From Onchidella celtica (taxonomy: Eukaryota; Mollusca; Gastropoda; Systellommatophora; Onchidiidae): a stretch of 64,000 nucleotides of DNA. The stretch covers positions 47,011,317 to 47,075,316 of the forward strand of contig OZ007570.1 of assembly GCA_963931925.1 (NCBI GenBank), given 5' to 3'. The translations under genes and the position numbers were made by a program. Every line of letters begins with the position of its first letter. The first letter of the stretch is position 1. Shown one piece after another: positions 1 through 14,500 of the stretch. A model generated the notes under the pieces. That model was given only the letters and a program-made list of their open reading frames with translations, was not told the origin of the DNA and searched no databases.

Positions 1-1420
1 GTATTATTTAATCTATCGTCGGATCTCGTGTTTATTTATTTTACAGCTGTAATAGTTTCGTTTTCTAAAGGGTTGTAGTTAGATCAACTAACTCCCCCCT
101 ACTATAACGTGCTAGAACAACCTCAGCTGTTACAGAGAAAATGAGATAATATTGCAAATTTGTTGAGCAACAGTTCGCATGTCGATGTTACATCTTTTGA
201 AAGTGTGGGGAGAGCCTTTGAAAGCTTAGTCTTTGTGATTCCGACCAGCGGTTCACTGGTTAACATGTCCATGTCACAATGTCTTTGATTTAGAAGAGAT
301 ACAGTGAACAATAACACGGTGGTTACGTCTCAAAAAGGTCAGTGACCCGACGCCTGAAAATAGGGCTTGCGCGTGGCGCGGTCAGCTTGACCTGGGCGAC
401 TTTTGCCGCCCGTGCGGCGTGAGCGCTCGCAAGTCAATACCGACTATTGCCGCCCCGCGCAGGGTGAGGGTTAAAAGCCGTGCACTGTGCGGTCTCCCCA
501 ACCACTGACCCGCCCATCACATTCTATCCTCTCTACATAGTATTCCTGCATTCTAATATTAGCTGCAAGCATAATGAATAGTTTAAATCAGCTGACAGCA
601 GTGACCTACAAACTACAGGAAGTGTTTACGTCTCGTGTCATGCTCGTGAAAAAAAAGGGATCAGGGGGAGCAGTCAGCAGCACAAAGAAAACTCAAAAAA
701 ATTGAAAAACAAAAACAATAAAAATATCCACCATGGTGTATGAAGCGTACATTCAAAATTTGGTTATTATAGGTGGCTTAATAAAAAGTGTTTTTGCGTT
801 CAAAGGTCGAGAATTTGTGAATTATTAAATAGATTCCTTTTTATATTCATGAAATAAAAATCTCACAGAAGATTCATATATTACTTTCCATTTGTCCAGA
901 ATTATTGATACTGTGTAGCCAATATATTGCACTGATGTAGCTGCTAGTCTTAAACTTACAGTGGATGTCTTTGAGCATGTAAATCTTAGCAAATATTAGC
1001 ATATATGGGAGATTTAGCACATTCAGCAGGCAAGCATCTGTTTATGTCATTAAAGGCCATCCATAAATTACATATGTTCGATATTGGCAATTTTTACCCC
1101 CAGCCCTCCACCTTCTCGAAAGCGTTCGCAATAAAATGTTTATAAACGACAAACTTTGAAAAAGTGTCAAAGGAACCAGAATGCAGATCTATTGAATTTT
1201 TCCATTTTGACCAAAAAGGAGATCAAACTATCATCTAAAGTCACCTACATCACCTTATTTCCCGCTTCTGGTACAAAGAAGCCTAGTTGCCTTGAAAACA
1301 GTATGTCATATGTGGCGGCCCGCTGTGTGCTAGACAGGACCCACCCCTCGCTTACCATAGCGAAGAAGTTAAAATAACAAAAGCAACTAGGTTCCTTTGA
1401 CCAGGGGTGCTGTAGGGGGA
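1..1420. other. Non-coding flank, no gene recognised
   Basis: AT-rich sequence with a GC-rich patch at about 365-480. Short open frames here show no protein-family similarity. A 13-base inverted pair (tgtcaaaggaacc near 1166, ggttcctttgac near 1390) could bound a small element, but nothing else supports it. Confidence 0.4.
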
Positions 1421-1515
1421 CCTTGGTATTTCACATAGTCTAGAAAGCTATTGCTGAACTGTGAACACAACTCAGTATTTTTTTCTTTGGCTTTGTAATC
1501 AGATATGGACCCCAA
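1420..1515 (+). repeat. Core of MITE family 'C' (partial copy)
   Basis: The stretch reading gtatttcacatag, then aaagctattgctgaac and aactcagtatttt, recurs at about 2195-2265 and 14845-14910, so this is a third copy without recognisable ends. Confidence 0.55.
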
Positions 1516-2119
1516 AACAAAGCCTTGACCAGGGTGGTCAGACTGTCATCTAGAAGTTTCTTCTAACCAGATGAATAGTTGAAGTTGGTGAACAAATTCA
1601 TCTTAGCACTCAAACTTCATTTCAAGCAAAGTGCTGAAAGCCTACGTTGTGTCGTTTTTCAGTCCTAATTTGGCAGCAGCCAGGCTGCTGCATGAGAAAA
1701 GTGACAAAAGATTGGTAAAATTTTAAAAAACCTGATCAGAGGAACCTTTTTGGTTCCCCCTAAAAATATCAAACTGACAAGTCTACAGTCATTTACATCG
1801 TCACTTGTACAACTAAATACCATTGCTCTCACTGTCGTATTTCTCTCACAGGCTATCATCCCTGTCTCCCACTTTACCTGGCTGACAAATAATTAACACT
1901 GAGCATGACAAAAAAAAAAAACATTAAAAATATATCAAAAGCCATTGAATGCACCACTGAAAATAAATCTGCAATGGTTACCTTTCCCATGTTAAATCCT
2001 CATGTATCTAACCCTGACCCCAGCCTCAACCCTGATTCACAGGGACTAGAAAACTAATCGAAGTAACTGTCCGTTTTGAAGTACTTTCAGACACTTTGTC
2101 TTGTTTTTTTAAGGTGAAT

Positions 2120-2337
2120 ATCGTTGGTCAGGTGTTGGAACCTTGTGAAACCTAAGCTAAAAACTTTGCAGTTTTTGTTTGGAGATGGTGGGATCTTACA
2201 TTGAAAGCTATAGCTGAGCAGTGAATACAACTCAGTATTTTCTCTGTCTGGGTTTGTAATTAGTCTACTGCCCCCACAAACAACAGCCTTAGCTTTGAGG
2301 CTAGTTTTAACGAGGTCCCAACAGCCCGAATAACGAT
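2120..2337 (+). mobile_element. MITE family 'C' with ~40-bp imperfect terminal inverted repeats
   Basis: The left end atcgttggtcagg, then gttggaacct, is mirrored at the right end (aggtcccaacagcc, then gaataacgat). The core matches 1420-1515 and 14785-14974. There is no coding capacity. It lies just beyond the 3' end of the GMC gene coding region. Confidence 0.65.
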
Positions 2338-2425
2338 GTTTGTTCAAATGTTTGGGCAACATTCATCATTTGGAATTTCACACAGGAAAGGTAACATCAG
2401 GCAAGAAATAAAATCTGTGTTGATT

Positions 2426-2552
2426 TTAATTTCCTTTGATAATATCAGAAGCTTTTTCTGCAATCATGATTGTTGGAATGTTTGTCCCTCCTGAAGTGAT
2501 GAAAGGAATGATTGAAGAATCCACTACACGCAGACCATCTATGCCTTTAACC
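2426..2552 (-). CDS. GMC gene coding exon 11 (C-terminus, stop)
   Basis: 127 bases, acceptor cacag, TAA stop at 2428-2426. It encodes [17 protein letters not shown] and [18 protein letters not shown], which carries the second active-site residue (Asn575). I see no AATAAA on the minus strand in the few hundred bases downstream, so the 3' UTR end is not placed. Confidence 0.94.
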
Positions 2553-5500
2553 CTGTGAATGATAAATTTTAGGAAATTTTCATTATGAGTTAGGTAAGAC
2601 TTTCTCAGACAACAAATAAACACGAGTACATGAATGTGAACTTGTAAAAACAAAAACAAAAAAACATTCCAAGTGAACTTTACTTTACTCTCTTAAAAAT
2701 TGGCAAAAAGAAAAAGCTGCATGTAGCAAAGCCTCGCGCAAGAACTAATCCCCAAACAGTACAATGAAACGCAAAGAAAATGGGAAGACAGAGAACTTTT
2801 TCTTTTTGCCAATTTTTGACTTTGCTTTAAGCCTTGCTGCGACCCCACAGTTTTTCTGTGGTTTTTATAATATATCGCCAATTTACTTTACTCTCTGCCA
2901 CGGGCATTTCTTCTTGATCATAAAGAATGATTTTTCATGCTCGGTTCATAGCACTCACAGAACAAATAATTTTTCTACCAGAATGGGGGGGGGGGGGGGG
3001 GGGGGGTGGGTTTAAATAGTTTTAGAAAATTTGAGGACGTTCAGAAAACAATTTTTCATGTAGAAAACTTGAGTACGTCCTACTGGCATAAAACAGTCTG
3101 CAGCTCTCAAGAACCTCGTGAAGGGGACATGTTGGTCTAGAGGCAAGCTGCTCGCCTCTCATTCCAAAGGTACCGGGTTCGATGCCCTGTCGGCGCAGGC
3201 AAGTTGGATTATTTTGGGGGGAAAAATTCCTGTCCCTGACCCTATTGTACCTAGGATTGAGCACCTAGTCTTCTCAGATAAGGATGAAGAACACATGTGC
3301 ACGTTAAAGATACCTTGGCAGTTGAAAGCCGAAAAAAACAGGCTGAACAAGACTGCTGCCTATGCAGAATTCTAGAAACCTAATCCCCACCACAAAACCA
3401 AGAAATAAGAAAAATTAAAACACAAAAAAAGTGACGTGTAAATGCCAAGGGCAGCGAGCCTCCTAAAATAAAGACCCAAACACACGAACCTCGTGAAAGA
3501 CATTACTGATAATCATAATGCTAAGTGGTCGCATTTCCGTTCCATTCCACTACCGCATAGTCTGGAAGAAAAATTACCAACAAACGTGCCATGACATAAA
3601 AAACACCTGAAGTATTTTCCTGACTGGAGGGGCAGTGTGAAATCTTAGGAGTTTCTACAAGAATTAGAGAAAAGTAAGAGATTTCTCAGAGATTTTAGAC
3701 CGAACAAATTTCTAGGAGATTCTAGAGTGCTACGAACCCTGTGGTAAGCATAGAATATTGTGATCAATATATGCCATTGTTTATGCCTTCTATGCATTCG
3801 CTGCTGGGTGGAAGTGCAAAATCTGTCAAGATAAAGCACCCCAACTGCCGTCTTTTCCTACCTAGTTAGACCACTCTTTAATTCACATACACGAATGATT
3901 CCCTATAAAATCTACACTTCTTACCTGAGCTGAGGATCCACCACTGTGGATTTATCTTTGCCATCACCCATCTTACAAGTGCCCACAGGACTGTGAGCTG
4001 TGTGGGCTCTTGCCCTGATCAAACACCTCCAGTACTGATCACTGTCAAAAGAATGTTTGCTACACAGTTTGGAAGGTTCATCGGCATACACCGCCTCTAG
4101 CTGCTTCATGGATGGCATGTTCATCACTTTTTTGCAAACTTTGACACCTGCAAATTACAATGACAGTAAAGATTATAGTATGACTCATGCATGAATTGAA
4201 AGGAAAGATCTGACAAAAACACAACTCAGCACAATTAGATGCTAAAAAAAATAATAAACTTCTCAGTATATACTGCAATGCATCCGAAGTTCATAAACAT
4301 GCATTATCTGATTTAATGAAAAAAAAAAAAAAAATAGAAAGAGGTGACTAGAAATTCTTTCTTAATTTCTTACAAAGGCTTTATGAGTTGCACGCAAAAA
4401 ATTAAACCTGCTCCTCTCAAGAACCCAGGCTGAGACATAGAGGCTTTGGCTTCATTTTGTCTCAATGAGAAGCAAAATGGGACAGAAGTGGAAGTACCAT
4501 GCCCTCCAAAAGGCACAGTGAAGGTTTTTGACAGCTTCTTGGCTAGTCACCAAGACACGACTGACTGGCAAAACTGCCACAACCGAAACAAAACACTGTC
4601 TGGGTTCTAACTCTTTATGTTTCTGACATGTCGACTGAATATCAGTATTCGTCCAATCTCATAAAAATGCAGATCTGCAGAAATATTTGTTCACGGACTC
4701 ACCTCAGTGTTAAGTAACATGAAAGTTTACTGTGAACTTATTAAAGAACAAATTTATATCCACCAGTGCTGAGCAGAAACTTGCTTTTGAGTGATCTGGA
4801 TTTTTGGATCATCCACTTCAAAATATCTGGATATCTGAACCATGATCCAAATTTCAGACCAGTTAAGAAAATAAGGTCTGGATCTCTAGTCTGTAATGAA
4901 GTACTTTGTCTCACCCCAAAAAAAGGCGGGGCGGAAAAACAAACGGCATCCTTACAAAATGAGCCTCTAATCTAGATTTCTAAAAGCAAGTCAGAAGCGG
5001 GTCGCAAACAGATCACAAGCAGGTCATCAGCTTGTACCAGGATAACTGGACTGATCCGTTCAACTGGATATCCAAATGTATTATATCTGGACTCTCACCA
5101 AGCACTACTATCCACTAACCTGATAACAAAACTTCCACATCCTCCTCTTTCTCCAAGTAGTTTGGATCTATCAAGGGCTGAGCTTTAGGATCACTGCTCT
5201 GCAGTCGTATAGTGCCACGACTTTGAGGCCGAAGTAATGTACTGAAGCAAGTAAGACCATCACTACTAAAGCTCCTTCTCTTAGACAACTCATCCAGGGT
5301 CTGAAAACAAAAAATTGGTAGCAAAAGAATCAGAGAAAAAGAGAATCAAGGGGGAACAAATTATTACTTCAATGCCACAGGGATTGTCTTTCTATCATGT
5401 CCTACATGTCGTCGCTGCAGGATTCTAAACGGCTAACTCTGAAAATGCAGTGTGCTGGTTTTTTTCCGGAATTAAGAGTGACATCACATGACACATCCTA

Positions 5501-8500
5501 TAAATAAAAAAAAGCCCTGGATATGTAATCGGAAATATTTTTAGTATCTGTACCGATTCCCAGCTCCAAAATGTCTACAATAGCCTTGCTTTTCAGTTTT
5601 TCCACTCTCCTGTAAAATTTACAAAAACCGAGTTAGCCGTTTAGAATCCTGCAGCGACGATGTGGAGAAAGACATGTTTCTAGTCAGAAAATCTCAATAG
5701 CATATCATATCTTCTACACATTAACTCTCCTCTCCCCCATCTCTCAAATTAAATACAAATATAAAAACATAGTTTCAGTTCACAATATAATACATCTTTA
5801 CTCTAAAAGGAGAAAGTATGATCCATTAAGAAAATGGTTTAACATTAAGAAATGACATGATGTTGCTTTAAAACAAAGTAGACTACCACAACACACCTTT
5901 TGAAATTTCACTGTTGAATGTTCTGCATTCATACAGTGGGTACATTAAATTAACTGAAAGCCACTCCTTGGTAATGTGGCTCTGTTATATTGGAGTATTG
6001 GGCATTTTAGCTTCACTTACATCATTAGTGAGACCCACTATCTCTCCGTAGTCCTCCCCTTGTAAAATGCCTCTGAACTCGAGCTGTACATCTGGCCAGT
6101 CCTTGTCTTGATTCTTTTCAGAGTTGATGAAAGCTGCCACTTCAAAGCCATTGGGTGATGCAAAAACACCTAGGATTGAAAACACAAGAGATAAATTTTT
6201 TCTTACTTATCAGATGAGGCACCCAGCATTATCCATGATAAACCTGTGAACCCACCGTTCTATCTCTCTCTCTCTCTTTTTGGTCTAGAAAGCTTCCCAC
6301 ATTCTACAGTCTTGCTACCGATTTCATGCACACCAGAGCACTACACACTCATTTCTGGTAGGGAAATTGCGCGCAGCAAATTGAACATGTATTAATATCA
6401 TATCCGGTGCCGTGGGCTTACTACATAGAGTCAAAAAAAGATCATTGTAATATTACATTTTTACAACTTTTTATTTAAAAATACCTGAAACTTGTTTAAA
6501 CACAATCAGTGGATACAAAAGCCATTGGGCTGGATTAGTTGACACTTATAAAACATATCAATTTGTTTGCTTACAAAATATATCAAGGGATGATGACTTT
6601 TTGAAAGTTTGCTGTTCATTATTTTTTTGGCTTAGGAGTCTAGAACTAAGATCATTTGGTGCAGCTTTCAATGCTGATTGTACTTAAACATTGATTTTCG
6701 TAGTTAGTACCATCCAAGGGAACAATGTGATTTATATGGTATTTTCAATGGAAGTTGAAAAATTAAAAGTTGGTAATATTTAAAAATTTATATGCATTTT
6801 TAATATGGTTAATATATTAAAAGTAAACTCTAATGGAATCATATAACTTTATGCGCTGCCTTATTTAATTAGATTTTCTCAGTACAAGTCAATCAAAGAA
6901 TATCTTGAATGTATATGTATGAAAGGCCTCACCTTTCCCCACCAACTTGTACTTGATATGTTCCCATATTGACAACAGCTTCTCCATACTAATGCTGATG
7001 GCCGGAGTGATGGCTACAGGGAATTCAAACCTCAAGCGATCCTGCAAGTTGTCACCCACAGGGAGGTCAGCTATCACTGGGATCTGAATAAACAGAGGGC
7101 AAGTCTTTTCAATAAACAAAACCAGGATTTCGATTCAATCCATTACACTGACAAATTTGTTTTGTAAAATTGTCCTTTCACTTTATGATTTCAATCATAC
7201 GGCAATGCCATTTCAAGAACAGCTCAAAGCAAAATATTTCAATATACATCACCCAAGCTGACCTTGGAAGTTATTACTGTGATATGTACATGTAATGATA
7301 TATAAGATATGTGTACCACGTATGTGCTGTTAAACGCTCTGTAAAAGACAATTTCCTTCATGGGATGATAATAGAGTGAGTTTTGTCTCATCTTATCTTA
7401 TCTCACTCATCAAAAAGTAAATAGTATCCATCAACCAAATGACAAACCTTCAATTTTTCTAAGTGAGTTTTAGGGCCAATGCCAGACAGCATGAGCAGCT
7501 GTGCTGACCCAACAGTTCCTGCACTAAGTATCACCTCCCGTTTAGCGCGCACTGTGGTGGTCATGCCGTTACGTTCAAACACAACACCTACCGCCTTCTT
7601 GTTCTCCACAACAATCTGTAAACAAGATATACCAAACAATAATTATATGTATCTTCTCGACACATTGTATTTTTCATATTGCCTGCCAAGCTTTGGTAAG
7701 GTACCAAAAATGTGAAAGGCACAAAGTGTCCCTTATCGTACTTGTCAAGACCAAATGTTGTTAAAGGGAAATAACTTAATCAATACGTCCTAGAGGTGAA
7801 TATGTATAACATGTGAAGTACGTCATTGTAGATAAGGTCAAGGACGCAAACGACCGTGGGTTTTGATGACGTCATTTTATTATTTTAAGTTGAACAACAG
7901 GAATGGGAGATAAACAGTAGTATGCTAATAAATTATAATACAGGAAGTTTGCACCCATGAACAGAAATCTTTGTATATTGATAGTTGTAAGAAAAGTAAA
8001 AGCAGACATGTATATTGGTGGCTAGTAAATAGTTAAATAAAAGCCGTCAAGGTTTGGAGGGAAGACTGGCGCCCCAGTTGTAATTTGTAGAGGGAAGTAT
8101 GTTTTGCTTGCGTCGTTGGGGGTGAAAGGGCTGGCCAATGAGGGTTAGCGGAGAGATCGCGGTGCGGCGCAAACCGTGCGGGCAGTACTTCTTATTTCAT
8201 TCCGTACAGATTGCTCCTCTGTGAAGGTTTCAGTGCAGATCCCACTTGAGAGGATCCACTTATAACGAACAGCATGGCTAGATGAATATCTTGTCATTAA
8301 TCCATATGGCTCACTTGAATATAAACCACGCTTTTGTCTACTGTTTCTGGCCTTAGCGCCAGAACAATCGTAAGTAAGATCTGACCGAAGCTCGTGATGA
8401 TTGACAGTGAATAGGGAGGCGAAAAGCATGACATTTATCCGTGGGAGAGTCATGATGAATCCACCAGGAGTGATTGCCAGTGAATGCAGGATGCAAAGTT

Positions 8501-11500
8501 AAACTCGTCTAGAGCTGCAAATAGTATTATTGTGTGAAATACATAACTGTGAATTGTGATTGAATTGTCTGGGTGAGGCTGGGAGATACCAGCCCATCCT
8601 AGAGTTAGATCTCTGTACTTAACTGGGCCGACATCACTTTGTCGTTGACGGGCTCGACCTATTATAAGTTTAGGCAGAAATATCGGATATGACATTATGT
8701 ATCCAGAGACTGTAATTGCCATCCAATAAGCAGTCTAGATCTTAGATATATATAGAAATAGTTTAATTAGATAATTAGCGAGCACAGAAGTTAAATGATA
8801 TTATAGGAAATCTAGAGCTAGACTTAGAATGAAGTATTATTGATTATGGATTTGATGCTGCTGATGTTTATCCTTACTACATAAATAGATCTAGTCGAAA
8901 TTGTTAGTGTACTTAACGTAATAAAATGTGACCCTGCAGGTCTGATTAATTGAGAATTACTCAGGTTGTTCTTTAGTATTTGGCATGGTATGGAAGTTAG
9001 ATTTTAGATTGAATAAATAATAAATCATAAAACTCTCGATTATAAAAATGCAGTCGAACTAACACCCAACACAACTTTAGGATACCATCTATAAACTTAG
9101 GATGGGATTCTGACATCAGGGGGGGACTTTTCCAATATCCCCAAGATCTCCACACCCTGACAGTACTGATGTGCCACTAAACCCAAACTCAATCAATCAA
9201 TTAACCAATCATTATATCATATCACATGCCACTTCTTATCCGATACAGAACCTGATAACCTGATATAAATAGTGTTTTTAACTCTTTGTGTACCACCCAC
9301 CTGACCATGTTGGGAGTTCAAAATACCCCTCTGAAAACCTGAGAAAACATTCCAAATATTAGGCGTGTTCACACAAAAAATTACATAAAAAAAGTTTCTT
9401 GAAATAAACCACACAAAGTATATATTTTCATGGAGGAAAATGAACACAGAAACTGTTAATGTAACAAAACTGGAGACATGTATCATTCTGAAATCTGATT
9501 TATATTCTTGAAATAGTTCAGAGCGTTAGACCCAGGCTGTTCATTGCTCTAAACGACAAAATAAATTCAGAAAAAATACTCTCCGATCTAGGAGAGCTCC
9601 ATATCTGGGCTTTTCATTAAGGGAAATCACTCTATTATCGTTAGAAATGGAAGTAAACGTGATAAGTTCCTGTCGCCTGCGCTACGAAAAATAAAAACAC
9701 CGGGGAGTCACTGCAGGTAGCGGCCTGTTGTGAATCCCAGCAGCTAAATTTGTAGGCCGCTATAGCGGTCGGTGGTACACAAAGGGTTAAACGCATATCT
9801 CATGCTATCTATTTAAAAACATAAAACCAACAGCAAAAAAAAAAAGAAAAAATAATAATAATCAATATTATGCAAGCTACTTTTCCAACGTATTAAGAAC
9901 ATAACTGTTACCTTTGTCACCAATGACTCTGTCATAACATGAAGATTATCTCTCCAGAGTATAGGATATAGAAAAGCCTTTGAAGCACTCTGTCTTACAC
10001 CTCGCTTGAGTGTTGACTGAATCTCCGCAAACCCTGGGAACATATGTAAGACAAATTAACACAGCAGCTCCTCAACACTAGAATAAAATTAAACTTTCAG
10101 TGCTCAAGTATGCATTGCCTTACCCAAAACTTCTGAAACATGGCATATTGTACATTCAGCATAAAATTCAAAATAGTCAAACAAAACTAAAATACTGATA
10201 TTTATCGTGTTATTTTGTTGATAAAGTACAAGGTTGTTTTTTTTTTTCAAAAATAGGGCACAGACTGTCGGTGATATTATTATTTCCAACATGGAACACT
10301 GGGGTTTAGAGGGTGCATGACACGAAGAAAAAACAAAATATATGTAAGAGACTGAATAAAATATGATTCCACTAGAACTTACCCTCAATACTTCATTCAT
10401 ATCAAAAACGCATTTAAATATTACCAACTTTTAGTTTTTCAATGTTCCATAGAAAATGCAATATAAATCATCATTGTTCCCTGAGACTGTACTAACTAAA
10501 AAATTTGAAACTCGATGTTTAAATACGTTCAACTTCATTGAAAGCAGCATCAGATGATTTTAGTTCTAGACTCCTAAGCCAAAAAATAATGAACAGTAAA
10601 CTTTCATCAAAGTCCTCGTCATTAGACCAATTGTACAAAAATAGAAGTTTTTTTCTTCTCCTGAAAAGCAGTCAAAACCAATTACTACAGTTTTAGGGAA
10701 CGAGGACAAAATATTCTTTCAGGGATCTCCAAATAGCATTCCTAACAATGATCTCCCATGCCCTATCGATTGTACTAGCTGTCTACACAGACAAACTGCG
10801 TGTCCTTACACTGATAAATAATGGGTCCACAGGTCCCAACTGTTGCATGCAGCTACTGGTCTTGCGTTAAAAGAATGACATCACTGCCACCTATTTTCCC
10901 TGACATTTTGTTGCAACTTGGAGTGCAACTGTGAGTGGATCTGATGAAACTGGGCTTAAGGTGAAAGACAAAATTCCTAAGAAAAGCCCTCCAAAAGAAT
11001 GTTTCATTCTGTCCTGTAACTCAGTTCAAAGATGTCCAAATTTATTCTGAAACAAATGAATTGTTTTTTCTAAATGGCAGTTCTTAACAGCCATTATGTC
11101 ATTAACAGTGCATAATGAGACTTACAAAAAACATATTGTTAAGATTGACTTATAAATTTCCAAGTCAGTTCTCTCAAAAACACTATTCTCACCACCTTCC
11201 ACTTCAAAAATTCATAACCTTGCCTGGAACGCAGATATTAAGCTAAAAAAAAAACAGAAATGCTAAAAACATGTAACTCTTTCACCTTGTACAAAAAGAT
11301 GAAAACAAAAATTTCACCTTTAGCCCAGTTTTGTCAGATCCACCCACAATTATGGTCCCGTCGTTTCCTTCTTCTTTACGTTCAAATGCACACAGCAAGG
11401 GATGCAAACCTTTAAAATTTCATGCTGCACGTGTCCCAAGCTTCTAATTTCCCTTTCATTCATGGTATAATGTACATGATTCTCCAAGCACAGGATTTTG

Positions 11501-14500
11501 GCTGCACATCACACTAACGATTAAAACATGGCAAAAAAAAAAAAGCTATATATATTTTTGCCATATTTTGACTTTGCTTCAAGTCTTCCTGCCATCCCAC
11601 AGATTTTCTGTGGCTTTTATAATAGTTTGTCAGTTACACTAGTTTGGCCTGGGATGAATTGCAAATAATCAATTGGTCTAAATTGAAAAATAATAAATAC
11701 ACATAAATACTGGGCACTACTGAAATGTTCAATAACCTATACATATACCTCAGAGAAAATAGTGCAGACAGCAAGTGATACAAAAAAGTACAAAAATCAA
11801 ATTTGAAAAAAAAAAAAAAAAAAACACTCGAGGCAACAAACAACAAAAGACAGGTCTATATGTCTTGCCACCACTCAGAATGAGACGTATGTCACTGAGC
11901 TGAAATCAGAGAAATCGGGAGTTGAACTTGATCAGAGGGTCAGATATTGATTTTTTTTGTTATTGCAGAAACAGAAAGTTTATTCATTTCTGAACTATAA
12001 AACGTTAATTATATGAGCAGATTTTAAGCATAAAGTGATTAAAATCAGGATTTTCAGAGGTAGGTATTTGTATTTGTATTTGTATTTGTATAACTCTTTA
12101 ATCCCATTTGGGAAATTTTGCCTTTGTGCCATTGCAGCCCAGTTATAACTGGAGCAGGCACGTCGTCGCCACAGTGCAGCGCCGGTATCTAGCTAGGTAT
12201 CTAGCTGTTTGGTGTTGAACTGTCCATTTTTGCCGTAATTTTGACCAATTTCAATTAACAATATTCGATATCAATGTACACGATATCCTGACACATTTGG
12301 TATCGGTAAGCTTATTTACTGTACTTTCCATTTCATTGGCCTTTTTTGGGACCCAAGTTCGTATCTAGCTAATGGGAAAAGATTTTACAACGTAAACAAG
12401 AAGCGGGTGTCTTTAGACTTAGCCTAGCAACGCGACCTGTGATTGGCTGGATCACGTCACATGATCAAAAAGAGTTCCAATTTCTTAGCGTTTGGCCTCT
12501 TCTGCTTTATCGCGTTGAGGTGGTTTACATTCTCACAAAGACTTGCTTCGACTGATCTTATACTTTTTTGCACTTTCTGAGAGACAGCATTATTTGTTTC
12601 AAAACATCAGACAGTTTGTTGATGAATGGCACGACACAGTGTGCCCACATCCTCAGTAGGCTAGCTGAAGTTCTTACCAACACTGAATAACTGCGAAAAA
12701 ACTGTCTGTCTAACTGCACTTGTGAAATTTACTGAAACTCTGGATAATTATGTGAAATTGTGCTAGTGTTATAAATTCTTTGACTGCACTGCAATTCTGG
12801 ATAATTATGTGAAATTGTGGTAGTATTATAAATTCTTGGACTGCAACTCTGGATAATTTGTGATTGGTGCTGTGTGATGTATTTTTTGGATAGATCTAGA
12901 TCTATATCTAGTTATGGTGGAGTCCATGTTTGCTAAAGGGTAGGCCTAGGTTGGATCTAAGTTTATTATTTTTATAACATTACTAACCACTACTTCATTT
13001 CCTATTCGTGCCAGCATTAACAAATTTACTTCTATTAATTTTCATGTACCATGTTGGCCTATAGTTGAAATTTCGTTTTCTTAATTGAGTTTGTTCTCCT
13101 TTCCCCCTCCTCTCTTTGACCTTACATTGAAGTAGTTTCTTAACGCTGTTTACTTAGCACTTTTCATTTAGTTGTTGTTGCTGTGCCTTTGTATTACTTT
13201 ATCTTCTAAAAATTCTCTTCGATAATCCAATTTATTAACATGCTGGTTAACCGTACAGGCCTAAGAATTAGATGTCTTGCGTCCTTGGCTGTTCAGTATT
13301 ATGCCCTCATTTTAACCAGTCTTAGCTCAGGAGATACTCTCATATTTCTGCTCTACTTTAATGGCAGGCATGGATATTTCTTCTAGAAATGGTACACAGT
13401 TTCTTCTAAATACACTAGATGAGCCTTTGAAGTACATATTTCATACTTCGGTGCATGGCTGCTAAGGAAAATGATGGGCTAAACATGCCCGATCTTTAAT
13501 CGGGATTTTCTCGGGATTTCCACCATTGTTCAGGGGTCACTCCCCACCTCTTTAAACTGCAATATCTCGGGCTAGAATTAAGCTAACTCAAAAATTTTCT
13601 CACCAAGTGAAAGTGCATGAAATAGACTTTCACGTGATACCAATAACTCAATTATGATAAAAAGCAACATGTGACTCATTTTGACTGGCTGTGAGACATA
13701 TAGTGAAGCCAACAACTGTCGGTCTTGCCCATGCTACATCACACTTCATCTTTAACTCTACTGCACCTTCTGATTTGACTCCGTTGACATCTATGACCTT
13801 GTATCCCATCTCTTTGCCTGCACGCACAATAAAGTTTGTCAGACCATGCGTCTTGGACCTTGAAACCTTGAGAGGACCTCCCATCTGATGGAAACCTGTG
13901 TGAAAATAATGAAAACATCACTCTGTGTGATTTCAAAACTGTAAAACTCACAGTCCAAACTCATCACTACAAAAAGAGGGGTGTATTTCGGTTGAGGTCC
14001 TTTTATTTTCCGGGCCTCAGCCTAATGCTGTTGGCCCCCTATTCTTGAGTTCTGTTTCTTGTGTTGTTTCTTTCATCTTTGTTCGTTGTCTTCTTGACTC
14101 CTCTTTATCTGGATCTCTCTTCATCTGTTGCATTGTCCTACATTGCATTGGTAGGATCGAGTAGTTCTTGGAAATTGGATTTTTCTCATATTTTCAAGTC
14201 CCTGGTCCTATTGGGGGGTAGGATCGAGTACCTAGTCTTCTCGGATAAGGACGAAAAAATTCGGAGGGCCCGTGTGCACGTTGCGCACGTTAAAGATACC
14301 TTGGCAGTTGGAAATCGTAAAGAGCAGGCCGAAAGGCCGCTGCCCGGGCAAAATTGAAATTAATAGATTAAAATTTATCCATATCATCTCCCCCCCCCCC
14401 CCCCCCCCCCCGCGCCAGAACAAGAAATAATAAAACAAGTAAAGTGAGGTGTAAATGCCAAGGGCAGCGAACCTCCTAAAATAAAGACCTCAAATCTGTT

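Noticed and set aside
3120-3190. tRNA gene at 3.12 kb (and similar heads at 20.59 and 29.29 kb)
   Set aside because: A and B boxes are present, but each is followed by the same SINE body and tail with target duplications, and the cloverleaf is imperfect; these are SINE heads.
5700-5980. A further exon of the GMC gene between exons 9 and 8
   Set aside because: Exons 8 and 9 join in phase with continuous GMC similarity, leaving no missing domain.
8060-8080. Retroviral primer-binding-like site (tggcgcccc)
   Set aside because: Only nine bases match, and the position lies inside, not after, the LTR-like unit defined by its target duplications.
7743-8722. Minus-strand open frames of 90-102 codons within 8145-8722
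   Set aside because: They lie inside the LTR-like insertion, overlap without family motifs, and have compositions expected by chance.
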